Source of the DNA: Ilumatobacter fluminis | Lineage (GTDB): Bacteria > Actinomycetota > Acidimicrobiia > Acidimicrobiales > Ilumatobacteraceae | DNA: 64,000 nucleotides | Assembly: GCF_004364865.1 (NCBI RefSeq) | Contig: NZ_SOAU01000001.1 | Span: 496,001 to 560,000 of the forward strand | Direction of reading: 5' to 3' | Shown here: in pieces, positions 36,408-45,605 of the stretch | Layout of the letters: each line of letters begins with the position of its first letter | How positions within the stretch are numbered: the stretch's first letter is position 1 | Made by a program: the position numbers and the translations under genes | Notes under the pieces: model-generated | The model's database searches: none | What the model was told of the DNA's origin: nothing | What the model saw: only the letters and a program-made list of their open reading frames with translations

Positions 36408-37081
36408 ACCAAACAACGCGCACGATCGGGGTGCTTCACACCGGGGCGTTTCTCACGTCGAACTTCAACGAGTTGTTTGCCGAGATCCTCCCTGACTACG
36501 CAGTTGCGAATGTCGTCGACGAGTCGCTCATCCAGCGCACGATCGAAGCTGGCCATCTGACGGCACGGACTCGACGACGAGTCGCACAGCACCTGTTCTG
36601 CCTGGAAGATCTCGGTGTCGAAGCGCTCCTGGTCACGTGCTCGTCGATCGGGCCGGCCGTGGACGCGACGAGGCCAATGCTCGAGGTGCCCGCGCTTCGA
36701 GTCGATGCAGCCATGGCAGCGCGTGCAGTGTCGATCGGCCCTCGCATCGGTGTACTCGCCACGCTCGAGACAACGCTCGCGCCGACGGCTACCATGATTC
36801 GAGAACAGGCCACAGCGGTTGGCGCTGACGTCACCGTCGACGAGCGAGTGTGCGAAGGTGCCTACGAAGCTGTCAAGTCCGGCGATGTGGAGCGTCATGA
36901 CCTGATCGTCTCGCAAGGTCTGGAGGATCTCGCTTCCAAGGTGGACGTGGTGGTGCTCTCCCAGGCGTCGATGGCGCGGTCGGCCGAGTTGCTGGAATCG
37001 CTCGGCAACCTGCCTCCGATCCTGACCAGCCCGCGCCTTGGTGTCGAAGCGCTCCGAGACCTGTTGACCGAGGCACCGTAG
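36404..37081 (+). CDS. Asp/Glu/hydantoin racemase-fold protein with one catalytic Cys
   Basis: A 225-aa protein of the Asp/Glu racemase superfamily. VTCSS at residues 78-81 supplies the first Cys. The second motif, normally G-C-T, reads VVVLSQASMA (residues 182-190), so the second Cys is missing. Single-Cys relatives act as decarboxylases, isomerases or one-base enzymes. ATG 36404 overlaps the kinase stop by 4 nt. It is the last gene of the operon. Its part in the pathway is unknown. Confidence 0.75.
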   Translation: MNQTTRTIGVLHTGAFLTSNFNELFAEILPDYAVANVVDESLIQRTIEAGHLTARTRRRVAQHLFCLEDLGVEALLVTCSSIGPAVDATRPMLEVPALRVDAAMAARAVSIGPRIGVLATLETTLAPTATMIREQATAVGADVTVDERVCEGAYEAVKSGDVERHDLIVSQGLEDLASKVDVVVLSQASMARSAELLESLGNLPPILTSPRLGVEALRDLLTEAP

Positions 37082-37154
37082 GCGGTAGTGACCAGGGGCG
37101 ATCCTGCAGTGGTGTATGGCATCCAGATGTCCAGACCCATGCGTCGACGATCGA

Positions 37155-37874
37155 TCAACCCCTGGGCTGGTTCGTGGATGCGTCGGTGAGCGCCCCAATG
37201 GGCGACGGCGGTGCGCTCCTGAGGCTCTCGTTGATCACGCCCTCGGCTCTCAAGAGGTGGCGTTCGAGCAGCCCAACAGCCAGGTCCGAGTCGCGCTGCT
37301 CGATTGCGTCGACGATGCCGGCGTGGTCCCCGGATGGGCCGTGTCGCGTCGAGTCGGCCAGGCTCAGCTGGGTCATCAACAACAGGGTTTCGTCACCGAC
37401 CCGATCCCATGCCTCCAACACGCGAGAGTATCCACTGGCTTCGACGATCGACCGATGGAGGGCCATGTCGGCGAGTCCGATGTCGAGGTGTCGTTCGCAG
37501 CGCTGAGCTTGCTCCATGTCGTCGAGCCGGCCGCGAAGCGCAGCGACCAGTGGGCCAACCTGCTCCTGACCGTCGACCACGTGTCGAAGGGCGACGCACT
37601 CGAGATGGCGACGTAGCGCATAGATCTCAGAGACGTCTCGCACGGTGATCGTCGTTACCCAACAGCCTCGCCGTGGTTGCATCGTCACCAGGCCGCGACC
37701 TGCCAGATGAGTCAGGGCGTCTCGTACCGGGCCTCTGCTCGTGCCGAGTTCAGTGGCCAGTTGAGATTCGACGAGCCGCTGTCCCGGCTGCAGGTCGCCT
37801 GAGAGGATCCGGGCACGAATTGCCAATGCGGCAGCCTTTCCGAGATCCCGATGTCGAACCGTCGCCGTTGCCAC
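37155..37874 (-). CDS. GntR-family transcriptional regulator, FCD type
   Basis: A 239-aa regulator (GTG start at 37874). The helix-turn-helix region is LATELGTSRGPVRDALTHLA, and the FCD domain has DMALHRSIVEASGY as its metal motif. It is convergent to the long operon and divergent from malate synthase. A perfect ATCATCGATGAT palindrome lies 31-42 bp upstream, so autoregulation together with control of the glc genes is likely. Confidence 0.87.
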   Translation of the reverse strand: MATATVRHRDLGKAAALAIRARILSGDLQPGQRLVESQLATELGTSRGPVRDALTHLAGRGLVTMQPRRGCWVTTITVRDVSEIYALRRHLECVALRHVVDGQEQVGPLVAALRGRLDDMEQAQRCERHLDIGLADMALHRSIVEASGYSRVLEAWDRVGDETLLLMTQLSLADSTRHGPSGDHAGIVDAIEQRDSDLAVGLLERHLLRAEGVINESLRSAPPSPIGALTDASTNQPRG

Positions 37875-37894
37875 CGGAACATCGTAGCCAAGAC

Positions 37895-37928
37895 TTGACT
37901 CTCGATCATCGATGATCCATTGTTAACA
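37895..37928 (+). promoter_or_regulatory. Promoter and perfect ATCATCGATGAT operator before malate synthase
   Basis: TTGACT (37895-37900) is a -35-like box. The perfect 14-bp palindrome GATCATCGATGATC (37904-37917) lies in the spacer and a TGTTAACA palindrome (37921-37928) directly precedes the ATG at 37932. No ribosome-binding site is seen, so a leaderless or near-leaderless transcript is likely. Confidence 0.6.
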
Positions 37929-37931
37929 GTC

Positions 37932-40118
37932 ATGAATGAATTCCATCTTGCGTCGACCGGCTCACGAGTCGAGCGAGGAACGTTGCAGGTCGACCGAACG
38001 CTCGTGGAGTTCGTCGAGAACGAGGTGATTACGAACACTGACCTGGACGCAGCAACCGTCTGGTCGGCTCTTGAGACGCTTGCCAGCGAGTTCGGACCTC
38101 GCAATCGCCGTTTGCTCGAACGCCGCGAGGAGTTGCAGCGTCAGATCGACGACTGGTACGACGCAAATGGAACCGACCCCGATCCAGCGTTCTTGGCGGA
38201 GATCGGCTACTCCGTTGCCGCCCCAGATCCGTTCAGCATCGAAACGGATGGTGTCGACGACGAGATCGCCCGCATCGCCGGCCCGCAACTCGTCGTTCCA
38301 GCCGACAACGCTCGCTATGCGCTGAATGCGGCGAATGCGAGATGGGGGTCGCTCTATGACGCGCTGTACGGCACCGACGTCCTTGGCGACCCCCCGCCTC
38401 CAGGGCCCTATGATCCGCAACGAGGAGCGCGTGTGGTCGAGTGGGCGAAGCAGTTCCTCGACTCGGCGGCACCGCTGAACCAAGGATCCCACCAGTCTGT
38501 TGTCGGCTACAGGGTTCGGAACGGCAAGCTCGTCGCCGATCTCGACATGGGGTCGGCAACGATGCTCAGTCCTTCGGCAGAGCTCGTGGGCTGGAACGGG
38601 GATCCGGAGGCGCCCTCGACGCTGGTGGTTCGTCATCATGGCCTGCTGCTCGAGCTCGTCATCGACCGGTCTCACCACGTCGGAGCGGAGGATCGCGCTG
38701 GGGTGTCCGACGTGCGGCTCGAGTCAGCGGTGACCACGATCATCGACCTCGAGGACTCCGTCGCCGCCGTCGACGGCGAGGACAAGGTCGTTGGCTACCG
38801 CAACTGGCTGGGGCTGCTGCGGCGAACTCTCACCGCCGAGGTCTCGAAGGCCGGCCGGACGGCGACCCGTCGCCTCCATGGCGACCGGCAGCTCACCACC
38901 GCGCAGGGAAGTCTGCCGATGCGAATGACGTCCGTGTTGATGGTGCGCAACGTGGGACATCTCATGACGACCCCGGCAGTCGTCGATGAGCACGGGCGGG
39001 AGATCCCAGAGGGGCTTCTCGACGCACTGGTCACGGTGTTGTGCGCGCGCGAGGATGCCCTGGGGCGGAGCGACCACCCGAATAGTGCGACCGGTTCCAT
39101 CTACGTCGTCAAACCCAAGATGCACGGTCCTGAGGAAGTTGCGTTCGCTGTCGACGTCTTCACCTTCATTGAGCGCGCCCTGGGGCTACCGGAGAACACG
39201 GTCAAGCTCGGCATCATGGACGAGGAGCGCCGGACGTCGGTGAATCTTTCTGCGTGCATCTGGGCCGCCCGGCGCAGGGTCGCCTTCATCAACACGGGCT
39301 TCTTGGACCGTACCGGCGACGAGATCCACACCTGTATGCGTGCTGGACCTGTCATGCGCAAGGCGGATATGAAGACCTCGACTTGGCTGCCGGCGTACGA
39401 AGACTGGAATATTCGCACCGGGGTCGAGTGCGGTTTGATCGGGCGAGCGCAGATCGGCAAGGGCATGTGGGCGGCGCCAGATCTGATGGCCGACATGCTG
39501 GATCAGAAGATCGCTCACCCGCTCGCCGGAGCGAGCTGCGCATGGGTCCCATCACCGACGGCTGCGACCTTGCACGCAACGCACTATCACCGTGTCGACG
39601 TTGCACAGCGTCAGCGCGATCTCGCAGGTCGGCTCGACGAATGCCAAGCACGCGCCGAACTCGGTTCGCTCCTCGTTGCGCCGGTTGTGGCGCGACCCGA
39701 CTGGAGCGACGACGAGCGGCTCGCCGAACTCAGGAACAACCTCCAGGGGATCCTTGGCTACGTCGTGCGCTGGGTCGACCAAGGCGTGGGATGCTCGAAG
39801 GTACCCGACATCGGCGACGTCGGACTCATGGAGGATCGAGCAACGTGCCGGATCTCATCACAGCACGTTGCGAACTGGCTCGCACACGGCGTGGTGTCCA
39901 TCGATGAGGTCGACGATGCGTTGCAAGCAGTGGCGGCCCTCGTCGATCGACAGAACGCCGACGATCCGACCTACCGCCCGATGGCGCCGAATCTCGACGG
40001 AGTTGCGTTCCGGGCAGCACGCGAACTCGTCGTCGCCGGCGGAAGTCAGCCGAGCGGCTACACGGAACCGATCCTCCATCGATACCGCCACGAACGCAAG
40101 AAGGAGGCGGGCTCGTGA
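37932..40118 (+). CDS. glcB: Malate synthase G
   Basis: A 728-aa enzyme that condenses glyoxylate and acetyl-CoA to malate. Its length matches the G isoform (about 723 aa in E. coli). TTIIDLEDSVAAVDGEDKV is a glyoxylate/Mg region, and LMVRNVGHLMT and SIYVVKPKMHGPEEV are conserved blocks of the class. LGIMDEERRTSVNL holds the second acid pair. It heads the glycolate gene set and takes up glyoxylate formed by GlcDEF. The ATG is followed by a second, out-of-frame ATG 4 nt later. Confidence 0.95.
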   Translation: MNEFHLASTGSRVERGTLQVDRTLVEFVENEVITNTDLDAATVWSALETLASEFGPRNRRLLERREELQRQIDDWYDANGTDPDPAFLAEIGYSVAAPDPFSIETDGVDDEIARIAGPQLVVPADNARYALNAANARWGSLYDALYGTDVLGDPPPPGPYDPQRGARVVEWAKQFLDSAAPLNQGSHQSVVGYRVRNGKLVADLDMGSATMLSPSAELVGWNGDPEAPSTLVVRHHGLLLELVIDRSHHVGAEDRAGVSDVRLESAVTTIIDLEDSVAAVDGEDKVVGYRNWLGLLRRTLTAEVSKAGRTATRRLHGDRQLTTAQGSLPMRMTSVLMVRNVGHLMTTPAVVDEHGREIPEGLLDALVTVLCAREDALGRSDHPNSATGSIYVVKPKMHGPEEVAFAVDVFTFIERALGLPENTVKLGIMDEERRTSVNLSACIWAARRRVAFINTGFLDRTGDEIHTCMRAGPVMRKADMKTSTWLPAYEDWNIRTGVECGLIGRAQIGKGMWAAPDLMADMLDQKIAHPLAGASCAWVPSPTAATLHATHYHRVDVAQRQRDLAGRLDECQARAELGSLLVAPVVARPDWSDDERLAELRNNLQGILGYVVRWVDQGVGCSKVPDIGDVGLMEDRATCRISSQHVANWLAHGVVSIDEVDDALQAVAALVDRQNADDPTYRPMAPNLDGVAFRAARELVVAGGSQPSGYTEPILHRYRHERKKEAGS

Positions 40119-40537
40119 GTCGGCCCACTCGAGCTCTCGTCGATGCAGTACTCGCAGGAGTTCGCTCCCACGCCCAATCGGTCGAGGTCCAGCCGCTCTG
40201 CATCGCGATCGTCGACGCCGGGGCGCACCTCGTTGCCGCAGAACGATGGGACGGAGCGGCCCCCGGCCGCTTCGACGTCGCCGTGGGCAAGGCCCGCGCT
40301 GCAGTACTACTCGGTGTCTCGTCTCGTCGGCTCGGCGAGATGGCGATCGAGCGCCCACACTTCCTCGTCGGTCTCACCAGCGCGCTCGGCCCCATCGTTC
40401 CAGTCGCTGGCGGGGTGCTGATCGTCGACGGCGACACGCCCGTTGGTGCGATCGGTATATCAGGCGACACCTCCGACAATGACGAACTCGCCGCCATCGC
40501 TGGCATCCGCGCTGCCGGTCTCGAGGTCGGTCTGTAG
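40115..40537 (+). CDS. glcG: GlcG/HbpS family heme-degrading or accessory protein
   Basis: A 140-aa protein of the DUF336 (GlcG/HbpS) family. The core IAIVDAGAHLVAAERWDGA and the glycine-rich GGVLIVDGDTPVGAIGISG are typical. The GTG start overlaps the malate synthase stop by 4 nt. GlcG is a common companion of glycolate oxidase genes, with an unclear role; related proteins bind heme. Confidence 0.85.
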   Translation: MSRPTRALVDAVLAGVRSHAQSVEVQPLCIAIVDAGAHLVAAERWDGAAPGRFDVAVGKARAAVLLGVSSRRLGEMAIERPHFLVGLTSALGPIVPVAGGVLIVDGDTPVGAIGISGDTSDNDELAAIAGIRAAGLEVGL

Positions 40538-40548
40538 TTCGACCCGTC

Positions 40549-42027
40549 ATGCGACTGCTCTCCCGACCTCGAATGAGACGGTCCGGCTCTCGCGGCGTCG
40601 ACCGGGTCGAGCGCGCCCTCCTGACAGTCTTGCGACCTGATCAAGTGAAGACCGACGATGCGTCACTGCGCGTGGCAGCTCGCGATGCGTCGCTGGTCCG
40701 TCCGACCCCGCCCGCCGTCGTCTGTCTCGCAGAGTCGCATGATGACGTCGTCGCGATGATGACCATCGCTGCGGATCTCGGTGTTCCCGTTGTTCCCCGC
40801 GGTGCTGGAACGGGGCTCGCGGGTGGTGCCGTACCATCTGGCGGTGCGATCGTCGTGTCGACAGCACGAATGAACAGGGTCCTGGACGTGGACCGTGACA
40901 ACGGATCAGCACGCGTCCAGCCCGGCGTCGTAAATCTGGACCTCGACCGGCTCCTCAGGTCCACCGGATTCCACTTCTCGCCCGACCCGTCGAGCCAACA
41001 GGTCTGCACGCTCGGGGGCAATGTTGCGAACAACTCCGGTGGTCCTCACTGCCTCGCATACGGTGTGACGAGCGCTCACGTGCTGGCGGTCCGAGTGGTG
41101 CTCGTCGGCGGGGAAGTCGTCGACCTCGGCGGAGATGACCCTGAGCCTTGCGGGCTGGATCTGCGAGGTGCCTTCATCGGCGGCGAAGGCACGTTGGGGA
41201 TCGCTACCGAGATCACGGTCGCGATCACCCCGAACCCGCCGGTCACTCGCACGCTCCTTCTGGCGTACGCAGACATGACCAGTGCAGCCAACACGGTCAG
41301 TTCGATCATCGCCGCCGGCATCGTCCCTGCCGCAATGGAGGTGATGGACCAGGGGATTGTCAGGGCAATCGAGCAGTACGTCGGAGCCGGTTATCCGACC
41401 GACGCCGGAGCCGTCCTGCTCGTCGAAGTCGAGGGACTCGAGGGCGGTGTCGCTGCCAACGAAGTAGCGATTCGGGGTATCGCCGAGCGCATGGGGGCCA
41501 CGTCGATCAGAACAGCCGTCGACGAGGCCGAGCGTGCTCTCCTCTGGAAAGGGCGCAAGACAGCGTTTGGTGCCGTCGCGAATATCGCACCCGACTACTA
41601 CCTTCACGACACGGTGGTTCCGCGGGCCCGCCTCGCCTCGGTGCTCGACGAGGTCGCCTCGATCGGCGTGCGTCATCGACTGATGATCGTCAACGTGTTC
41701 CACGCAGGTGACGGCAACCTCCACCCTCTGATCGTCTTCGATCGGCGGGATCCGGGCGTTCTCGAGCGCGTGCACGAGGCGGGAGCTGACATCGTCCGAG
41801 CATCACTGGCCGCCGGAGGCGTGTTGTCCGGCGAACACGGCATCGGGATCGAGAAGCAGGAGTTCATGAGTGCGATGTTCACCGACGACGATCTCGATCA
41901 TCAGAACCGCCTTCGCAGATCGTTCGATCCGCTCGGTCTTTCGAATCCTGGGAAGGTTCTGCCCAGTAGCCACTCGTGCGCGGACATTCAGCAACTGAGC
42001 TCCGTTCCAGCAGGGGTGTGGTTGTGA
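40549..42027 (+). CDS. glcD: Glycolate oxidase FAD-linked subunit GlcD
   Basis: A 492-aa flavoprotein. The FAD_binding_4 motif is VPRGAGTGLAGGAVPSGG, followed by CTLGGNVANNSGG, and the C-terminal FAD-oxidase domain carries NVFHAGDGNLHP with catalytic His residues and GVLSGEHGIGIEKQ. It oxidises glycolate to glyoxylate with GlcE and GlcF. It overlaps glcE by 4 nt. D-lactate dehydrogenases share the fold, but the glcE-glcF-glcB context supports glycolate. Confidence 0.92.
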   Translation: MRLLSRPRMRRSGSRGVDRVERALLTVLRPDQVKTDDASLRVAARDASLVRPTPPAVVCLAESHDDVVAMMTIAADLGVPVVPRGAGTGLAGGAVPSGGAIVVSTARMNRVLDVDRDNGSARVQPGVVNLDLDRLLRSTGFHFSPDPSSQQVCTLGGNVANNSGGPHCLAYGVTSAHVLAVRVVLVGGEVVDLGGDDPEPCGLDLRGAFIGGEGTLGIATEITVAITPNPPVTRTLLLAYADMTSAANTVSSIIAAGIVPAAMEVMDQGIVRAIEQYVGAGYPTDAGAVLLVEVEGLEGGVAANEVAIRGIAERMGATSIRTAVDEAERALLWKGRKTAFGAVANIAPDYYLHDTVVPRARLASVLDEVASIGVRHRLMIVNVFHAGDGNLHPLIVFDRRDPGVLERVHEAGADIVRASLAAGGVLSGEHGIGIEKQEFMSAMFTDDDLDHQNRLRRSFDPLGLSNPGKVLPSSHSCADIQQLSSVPAGVWL

Positions 42028-42941
42028 GCGTCGCTTCCGATCCGCTTCTCCACGAGTTCGCCGAGCTCGTCGGGGACTCCGGGCCGGTCGCCGTCGAGGG
42101 CTGTCGGACTCGATGGCGGATCGGCGGTGATGCTGCTGGTTCGGCACGCTTGGTCTCTGCTCCGACAGGGATTGTTGCCCACGAGCCCTCCGAGATGACC
42201 GTCCGGGTCCGAGCGGGAACCTCGGTGGCCGAGTTGCATCACGAGCTCGCGGCCTCTGGCCAGTGCACAGCGCTTCCTGACCGCGGCGGCACAGTGGGCG
42301 GCGCTGTCGTCGTCGGCGAGAACGATCTGCGTCTCCGGCGTGTCGGCAGGCTCCGCGATGCGGTTCTGCAGGTGCGCTATGTGTCCGCGCAAGGTCGGAT
42401 GATCACCGGTGGGGGAGCGACCGTCAAGAACGTCAGCGGCTACGACCTCTGCCGGTTGATCACTGGCTCGCTCGGGACACTCGGCCTTGTCGCTGAGGTG
42501 ACGCTCCGGACGGTTCCGGTCGCCGAGGAATGCCGCTGGGTGGTCTTGGACGACTCCGACCCCTTCGCGATCGCACAAGGTTGGCAGCCATACTCTGCGG
42601 TCTTGTGGGACGGTGAGCGCACATGGGTGTGTCTTGAGGGCGCTGCGGCTGATGTTGCCGATGCCCGGACCAGACTCCGGGCGACCGGGCGCTGCGCCGA
42701 CGTCGGCGGGCCACCAGACCTACCCCCCTGTCGCAACTCGATCGCACCCGGCCGGGTCAGAGCGATCCACTCGATCGCGTGTGGTCAGTTCGTGGCAGCG
42801 GTCGGGCTCGGCCTCGTGTTCACCACCCACCCACTTCCGAGGTCGCCGAGATCATCGTCGTTCGAGCGGCTGTCCATGCGGGTTAAGAACGAGTTCGATC
42901 CCGAGGGCCGATTGAATCCAGGCAGGCGGCCGGGAGCCTGA
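42024..42941 (+). CDS. glcE: Glycolate oxidase FAD-binding subunit GlcE
   Basis: A 305-aa shorter FAD_binding_4 protein. Seen: VRAGTSVAELHHELAASGQC and GGGATVKNVSGYDLCRLITGSLG, the GlcE signature. The usual N-terminal glycine-rich loop is only partly recognisable (TRWRIGGDAAG), as is normal in GlcE. GTG 42024 overlaps the glcD stop. It forms the oxidase with GlcD and GlcF. About 50 residues shorter than the E. coli protein. Confidence 0.88.
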   Translation: MSVASDPLLHEFAELVGDSGPVAVEGCRTRWRIGGDAAGSARLVSAPTGIVAHEPSEMTVRVRAGTSVAELHHELAASGQCTALPDRGGTVGGAVVVGENDLRLRRVGRLRDAVLQVRYVSAQGRMITGGGATVKNVSGYDLCRLITGSLGTLGLVAEVTLRTVPVAEECRWVVLDDSDPFAIAQGWQPYSAVLWDGERTWVCLEGAAADVADARTRLRATGRCADVGGPPDLPPCRNSIAPGRVRAIHSIACGQFVAAVGLGLVFTTHPLPRSPRSSSFERLSMRVKNEFDPEGRLNPGRRPGA

Positions 42942-42942
42942 C

Positions 42943-44178
42943 ATGGATCTACGAATCGAGCCAGAAGCCCTCAATGCCTGTGTTCAATGCGGGCTCTGCC
43001 TCTCGTCGTGCCCGACGTATCGCGTAACCGGCGATGAGACGCAGTCGCCTCGCGGACGCATCAACCTGATGCGATCTGTCCAAGACGACGATCAACCGGT
43101 CACGTCAGCGATCGTCGAAGCGTTCGATACCTGTGTGCAGTGTCGCGGGTGTGAGCCGGCGTGCCCGTCGGGCGTTCCGTACGGCGATCTGATCGGCGCC
43201 ACCCGCACCACCATTGCGTCCGAAGTCTCGAAGCCGTCGCCGCTGCTCAGGATCGGACTCGCTGCCCTTGTTCGTCCGCGTCTCCTGCGAGCAGTATCGA
43301 CCGTGACCGCGTACGCACAGCGTCTCCGGCTCGTTCCGAGCCGGCTCGGTGTCCCCCGATTGGCTCTCCACCGAACTCCACGACGCTCGACCGGGAGCGA
43401 TGTCGTTCTGTTCACGGGATGTGTCATGGATGCCTGGCAGCGGCACATTCACGACGCTGCGCAGCGCAGTCTCGAACGGGCGGGGTTCGCAGTCTTCGTG
43501 AGCGGCGACCTGGCCCCGTGCTGCGGAGCTCTTCATCATCACGCCGGACTGCACGACCGCGCCGTGCAACTTGCCAAACACGTTGTCGAAGCGCTGCCGA
43601 GCGATGTTCCGATCGTCGTGGACTCGGCTGGTTGCGGAGCGGCCATGAAGGCGTTCGGATCCCTTCTTCCGGACGATCCGAGTGCGGCGAACTTCGCCCG
43701 GCGCGTCGTCGACATCAACGAGTTTCTCGCCGAGCATCTCGACGCTGTGGAAGGCCTCGGCGACGTCGACCCACTGGAAATCTCGGTCGCTATTCAGGAC
43801 GCGTGCCATCTCCGCCACGTCCAAGGTGTCCACCAAGCGACGAGGACGTTGCTGCAGCCAGTCGTGCGAGAACTCCGGGAGCTAGATGACCTCGGGCTGT
43901 GTTGCGGCGCCGGCGGGGCATTCAGCGTGATGCAACCCGAACTCTCTCGCCGAATCCGCGACCTCAAGCTTGCCTCCATCAGGCGTGCCGACGCAGACAT
44001 CGTCGTCAGTGCCAACCCCGGGTGTTCCGGTCACCTGGCTACAGCCGGAGTCGAAGTGTGTCATCCCATTGAACTGTTCGACCGGGCGCTGTCGAGAGGG
44101 TCCAGCAGGTCTGGAGCGGCCCGGGCGTTGCTCGACGAGGCGAACCCAAGACTTGACAATCAGAACAAGGAGCAATGA
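42943..44178 (+). CDS. glcF: Glycolate oxidase iron-sulfur subunit GlcF
   Basis: A 411-aa electron-transfer subunit. Two 4Fe-4S ferredoxin motifs, CVQCGLCLSSCP and CVQCRGCEPACP, lie in the first 80 residues. Two cysteine-rich CCG domains follow (APCCGALHHHAG and GLCCGAGGAFSVM). It passes electrons from GlcDE to the respiratory chain at the membrane. ATG 42943 starts one base after the glcE stop. Confidence 0.93.
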   Translation: MDLRIEPEALNACVQCGLCLSSCPTYRVTGDETQSPRGRINLMRSVQDDDQPVTSAIVEAFDTCVQCRGCEPACPSGVPYGDLIGATRTTIASEVSKPSPLLRIGLAALVRPRLLRAVSTVTAYAQRLRLVPSRLGVPRLALHRTPRRSTGSDVVLFTGCVMDAWQRHIHDAAQRSLERAGFAVFVSGDLAPCCGALHHHAGLHDRAVQLAKHVVEALPSDVPIVVDSAGCGAAMKAFGSLLPDDPSAANFARRVVDINEFLAEHLDAVEGLGDVDPLEISVAIQDACHLRHVQGVHQATRTLLQPVVRELRELDDLGLCCGAGGAFSVMQPELSRRIRDLKLASIRRADADIVVSANPGCSGHLATAGVEVCHPIELFDRALSRGSSRSGAARALLDEANPRLDNQNKEQ

Positions 44179-44181
44179 AAC

Positions 44182-45345
44182 ATGGCCACTGTCGAACTCG
44201 ACAGCATCAACAAGGTGTATGACAACGGCTTCCATGCCATTCACGATCTCGATCTCGAGATCCAGGACAAGGAGTTCCTGGTCCTGGTGGGTCCGTCGGG
44301 CTGTGGCAAGTCGACCGCGTTGCGGATGATCGCCGGGTTGGAGTCGATCACCGGGGGCGAGATGAAGATCGGCGAGAAGGTCGTCAACGATGTCGAGCCG
44401 AAAGATCGCGACATCGCGATGGTGTTCCAGAACTATGCGCTGTATCCGCACATGTCGGTGTACGACAACATCGGGTTCGCGCTCAAGCTCGCCAAGGTGC
44501 CCAAGGAAGAGATCGATCAGCGGGTCCGCAAGGCCGCCGAGATCTTGGAGTTGACGGCGAATCTCGATCGGAAGCCGGGTCAGTTGTCGGGTGGTCAGCG
44601 CCAGCGTGTCGCGATGGGTCGTGCGATCGTGCGTCAGCCGGCTGCGTTCTTGATGGACGAGCCGTTGTCGAACCTCGATGCCAAGCTGCGTGTGCAGATG
44701 CGTGCCGAGATCGCGGCGCTGCAGCGCGAACTCGGTGTCACGACCGTTTACGTCACCCACGATCAGATCGAGGCGATGACGATGGGCGACCGCGTGGCGG
44801 TGCTGAAGGACGGCTACCTCCAGCAGGTCGACACCCCGCAGAATCTGTACGACCGCCCGGCGAATGTGTTCGTGGCGGCGTTCATCGGATCGCCGTCGAT
44901 GAACCTGTTCGAGGCAACGCTGTCGATCGATGGCGACGCTGGTTCGATCCGGCTCGGTTCGCTCACGGTGCCGTTGAGTGCGTCGTCGTTGCAGCAGCGT
45001 CCGTCGTTGCGGAACTACGACGGCAAGAAGATCGTGCTCGGCATTCGTCCCGAGGACTACGAGGATGCCGAGTTCGACAAGGATGGGCATCCGACGATTC
45101 AGGCCAAGGTGACGCTGCTCGAGGCGCTCGGGTCGGAGATCATGGTCCACTTCGGGATCGATGCTCCGACGGTCGATTCGGGTGACCCCGACGCGGTCGA
45201 CGAGACCGGTGGCGGTGCGAACGCCGTTGGTCGCTTCAACCCGCGTTCTCGGGTGAAGCCGGGCGAGATGGCGACGATCGCGATCTCGACGGAGAATCTC
45301 CACTTCTTCGACTTCGGCACGCGACGCGCCATCGGACTTTCGTAG
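44182..45345 (+). CDS. Sugar ABC transporter ATPase, MsmX/UgpC/MsiK type
   Basis: A 387-aa ATPase with Walker A GPSGCGKS (residues 37-44), signature LSGGQRQR, Walker [11 protein letters not shown], switch His in YVTHDQ, and a C-terminal OB-like TOBE domain ([12 protein letters not shown]). In actinobacteria such ATPases serve several sugar importers. Here two importers (25229-28486 and 46839-50165) lack their own ATPase. AAGGAG precedes the ATG. It follows glcF by 3 nt but belongs functionally with carbohydrate import. Codon use looks more biased than in the genes upstream. Confidence 0.92.
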   Translation: MATVELDSINKVYDNGFHAIHDLDLEIQDKEFLVLVGPSGCGKSTALRMIAGLESITGGEMKIGEKVVNDVEPKDRDIAMVFQNYALYPHMSVYDNIGFALKLAKVPKEEIDQRVRKAAEILELTANLDRKPGQLSGGQRQRVAMGRAIVRQPAAFLMDEPLSNLDAKLRVQMRAEIAALQRELGVTTVYVTHDQIEAMTMGDRVAVLKDGYLQQVDTPQNLYDRPANVFVAAFIGSPSMNLFEATLSIDGDAGSIRLGSLTVPLSASSLQQRPSLRNYDGKKIVLGIRPEDYEDAEFDKDGHPTIQAKVTLLEALGSEIMVHFGIDAPTVDSGDPDAVDETGGGANAVGRFNPRSRVKPGEMATIAISTENLHFFDFGTRRAIGLS

Positions 45346-45451
45346 CGAGGCCACGGGGGCAAAGTCGCGGCATCCGCACGATCGGCCGGTGATCGTCACG
45401 GACTGTCACGTCGTTGTCCCTGCGGGTCACCGACTTGGGGTCTGCAAACCG

Positions 45452-45499
45452 GATCTCGGTGGCAGTGGTCCGGGATCCCGGACTCGGGCCGCCGATAAC
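45452..45499. repeat. 48-bp imperfect palindromic repeat, copy C
   Basis: It shares most positions with two 48-bp elements at 63236-63283 and 63307-63354. It has outer arms related to TTCTCGGCGG/CCGCCGAGAA, a shared GTGG-CCGGGAT centre and CGGAC on the far side. It lies between the ATPase gene and the ROK regulator. A half-copy (TACAGCCGCCGA) is at 45571-45582. Confidence 0.6.
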
Positions 45500-45605
45500 A
45501 CCGTCGATCCAGGGTGTGCGGGCGTCGCTCGGTGACCTGCGGGGTCGAGCCACCCACATGACAGTTGCGTTACAGCCGCCGATCCTGACTTGATCGCGTT
45601 TTGTT

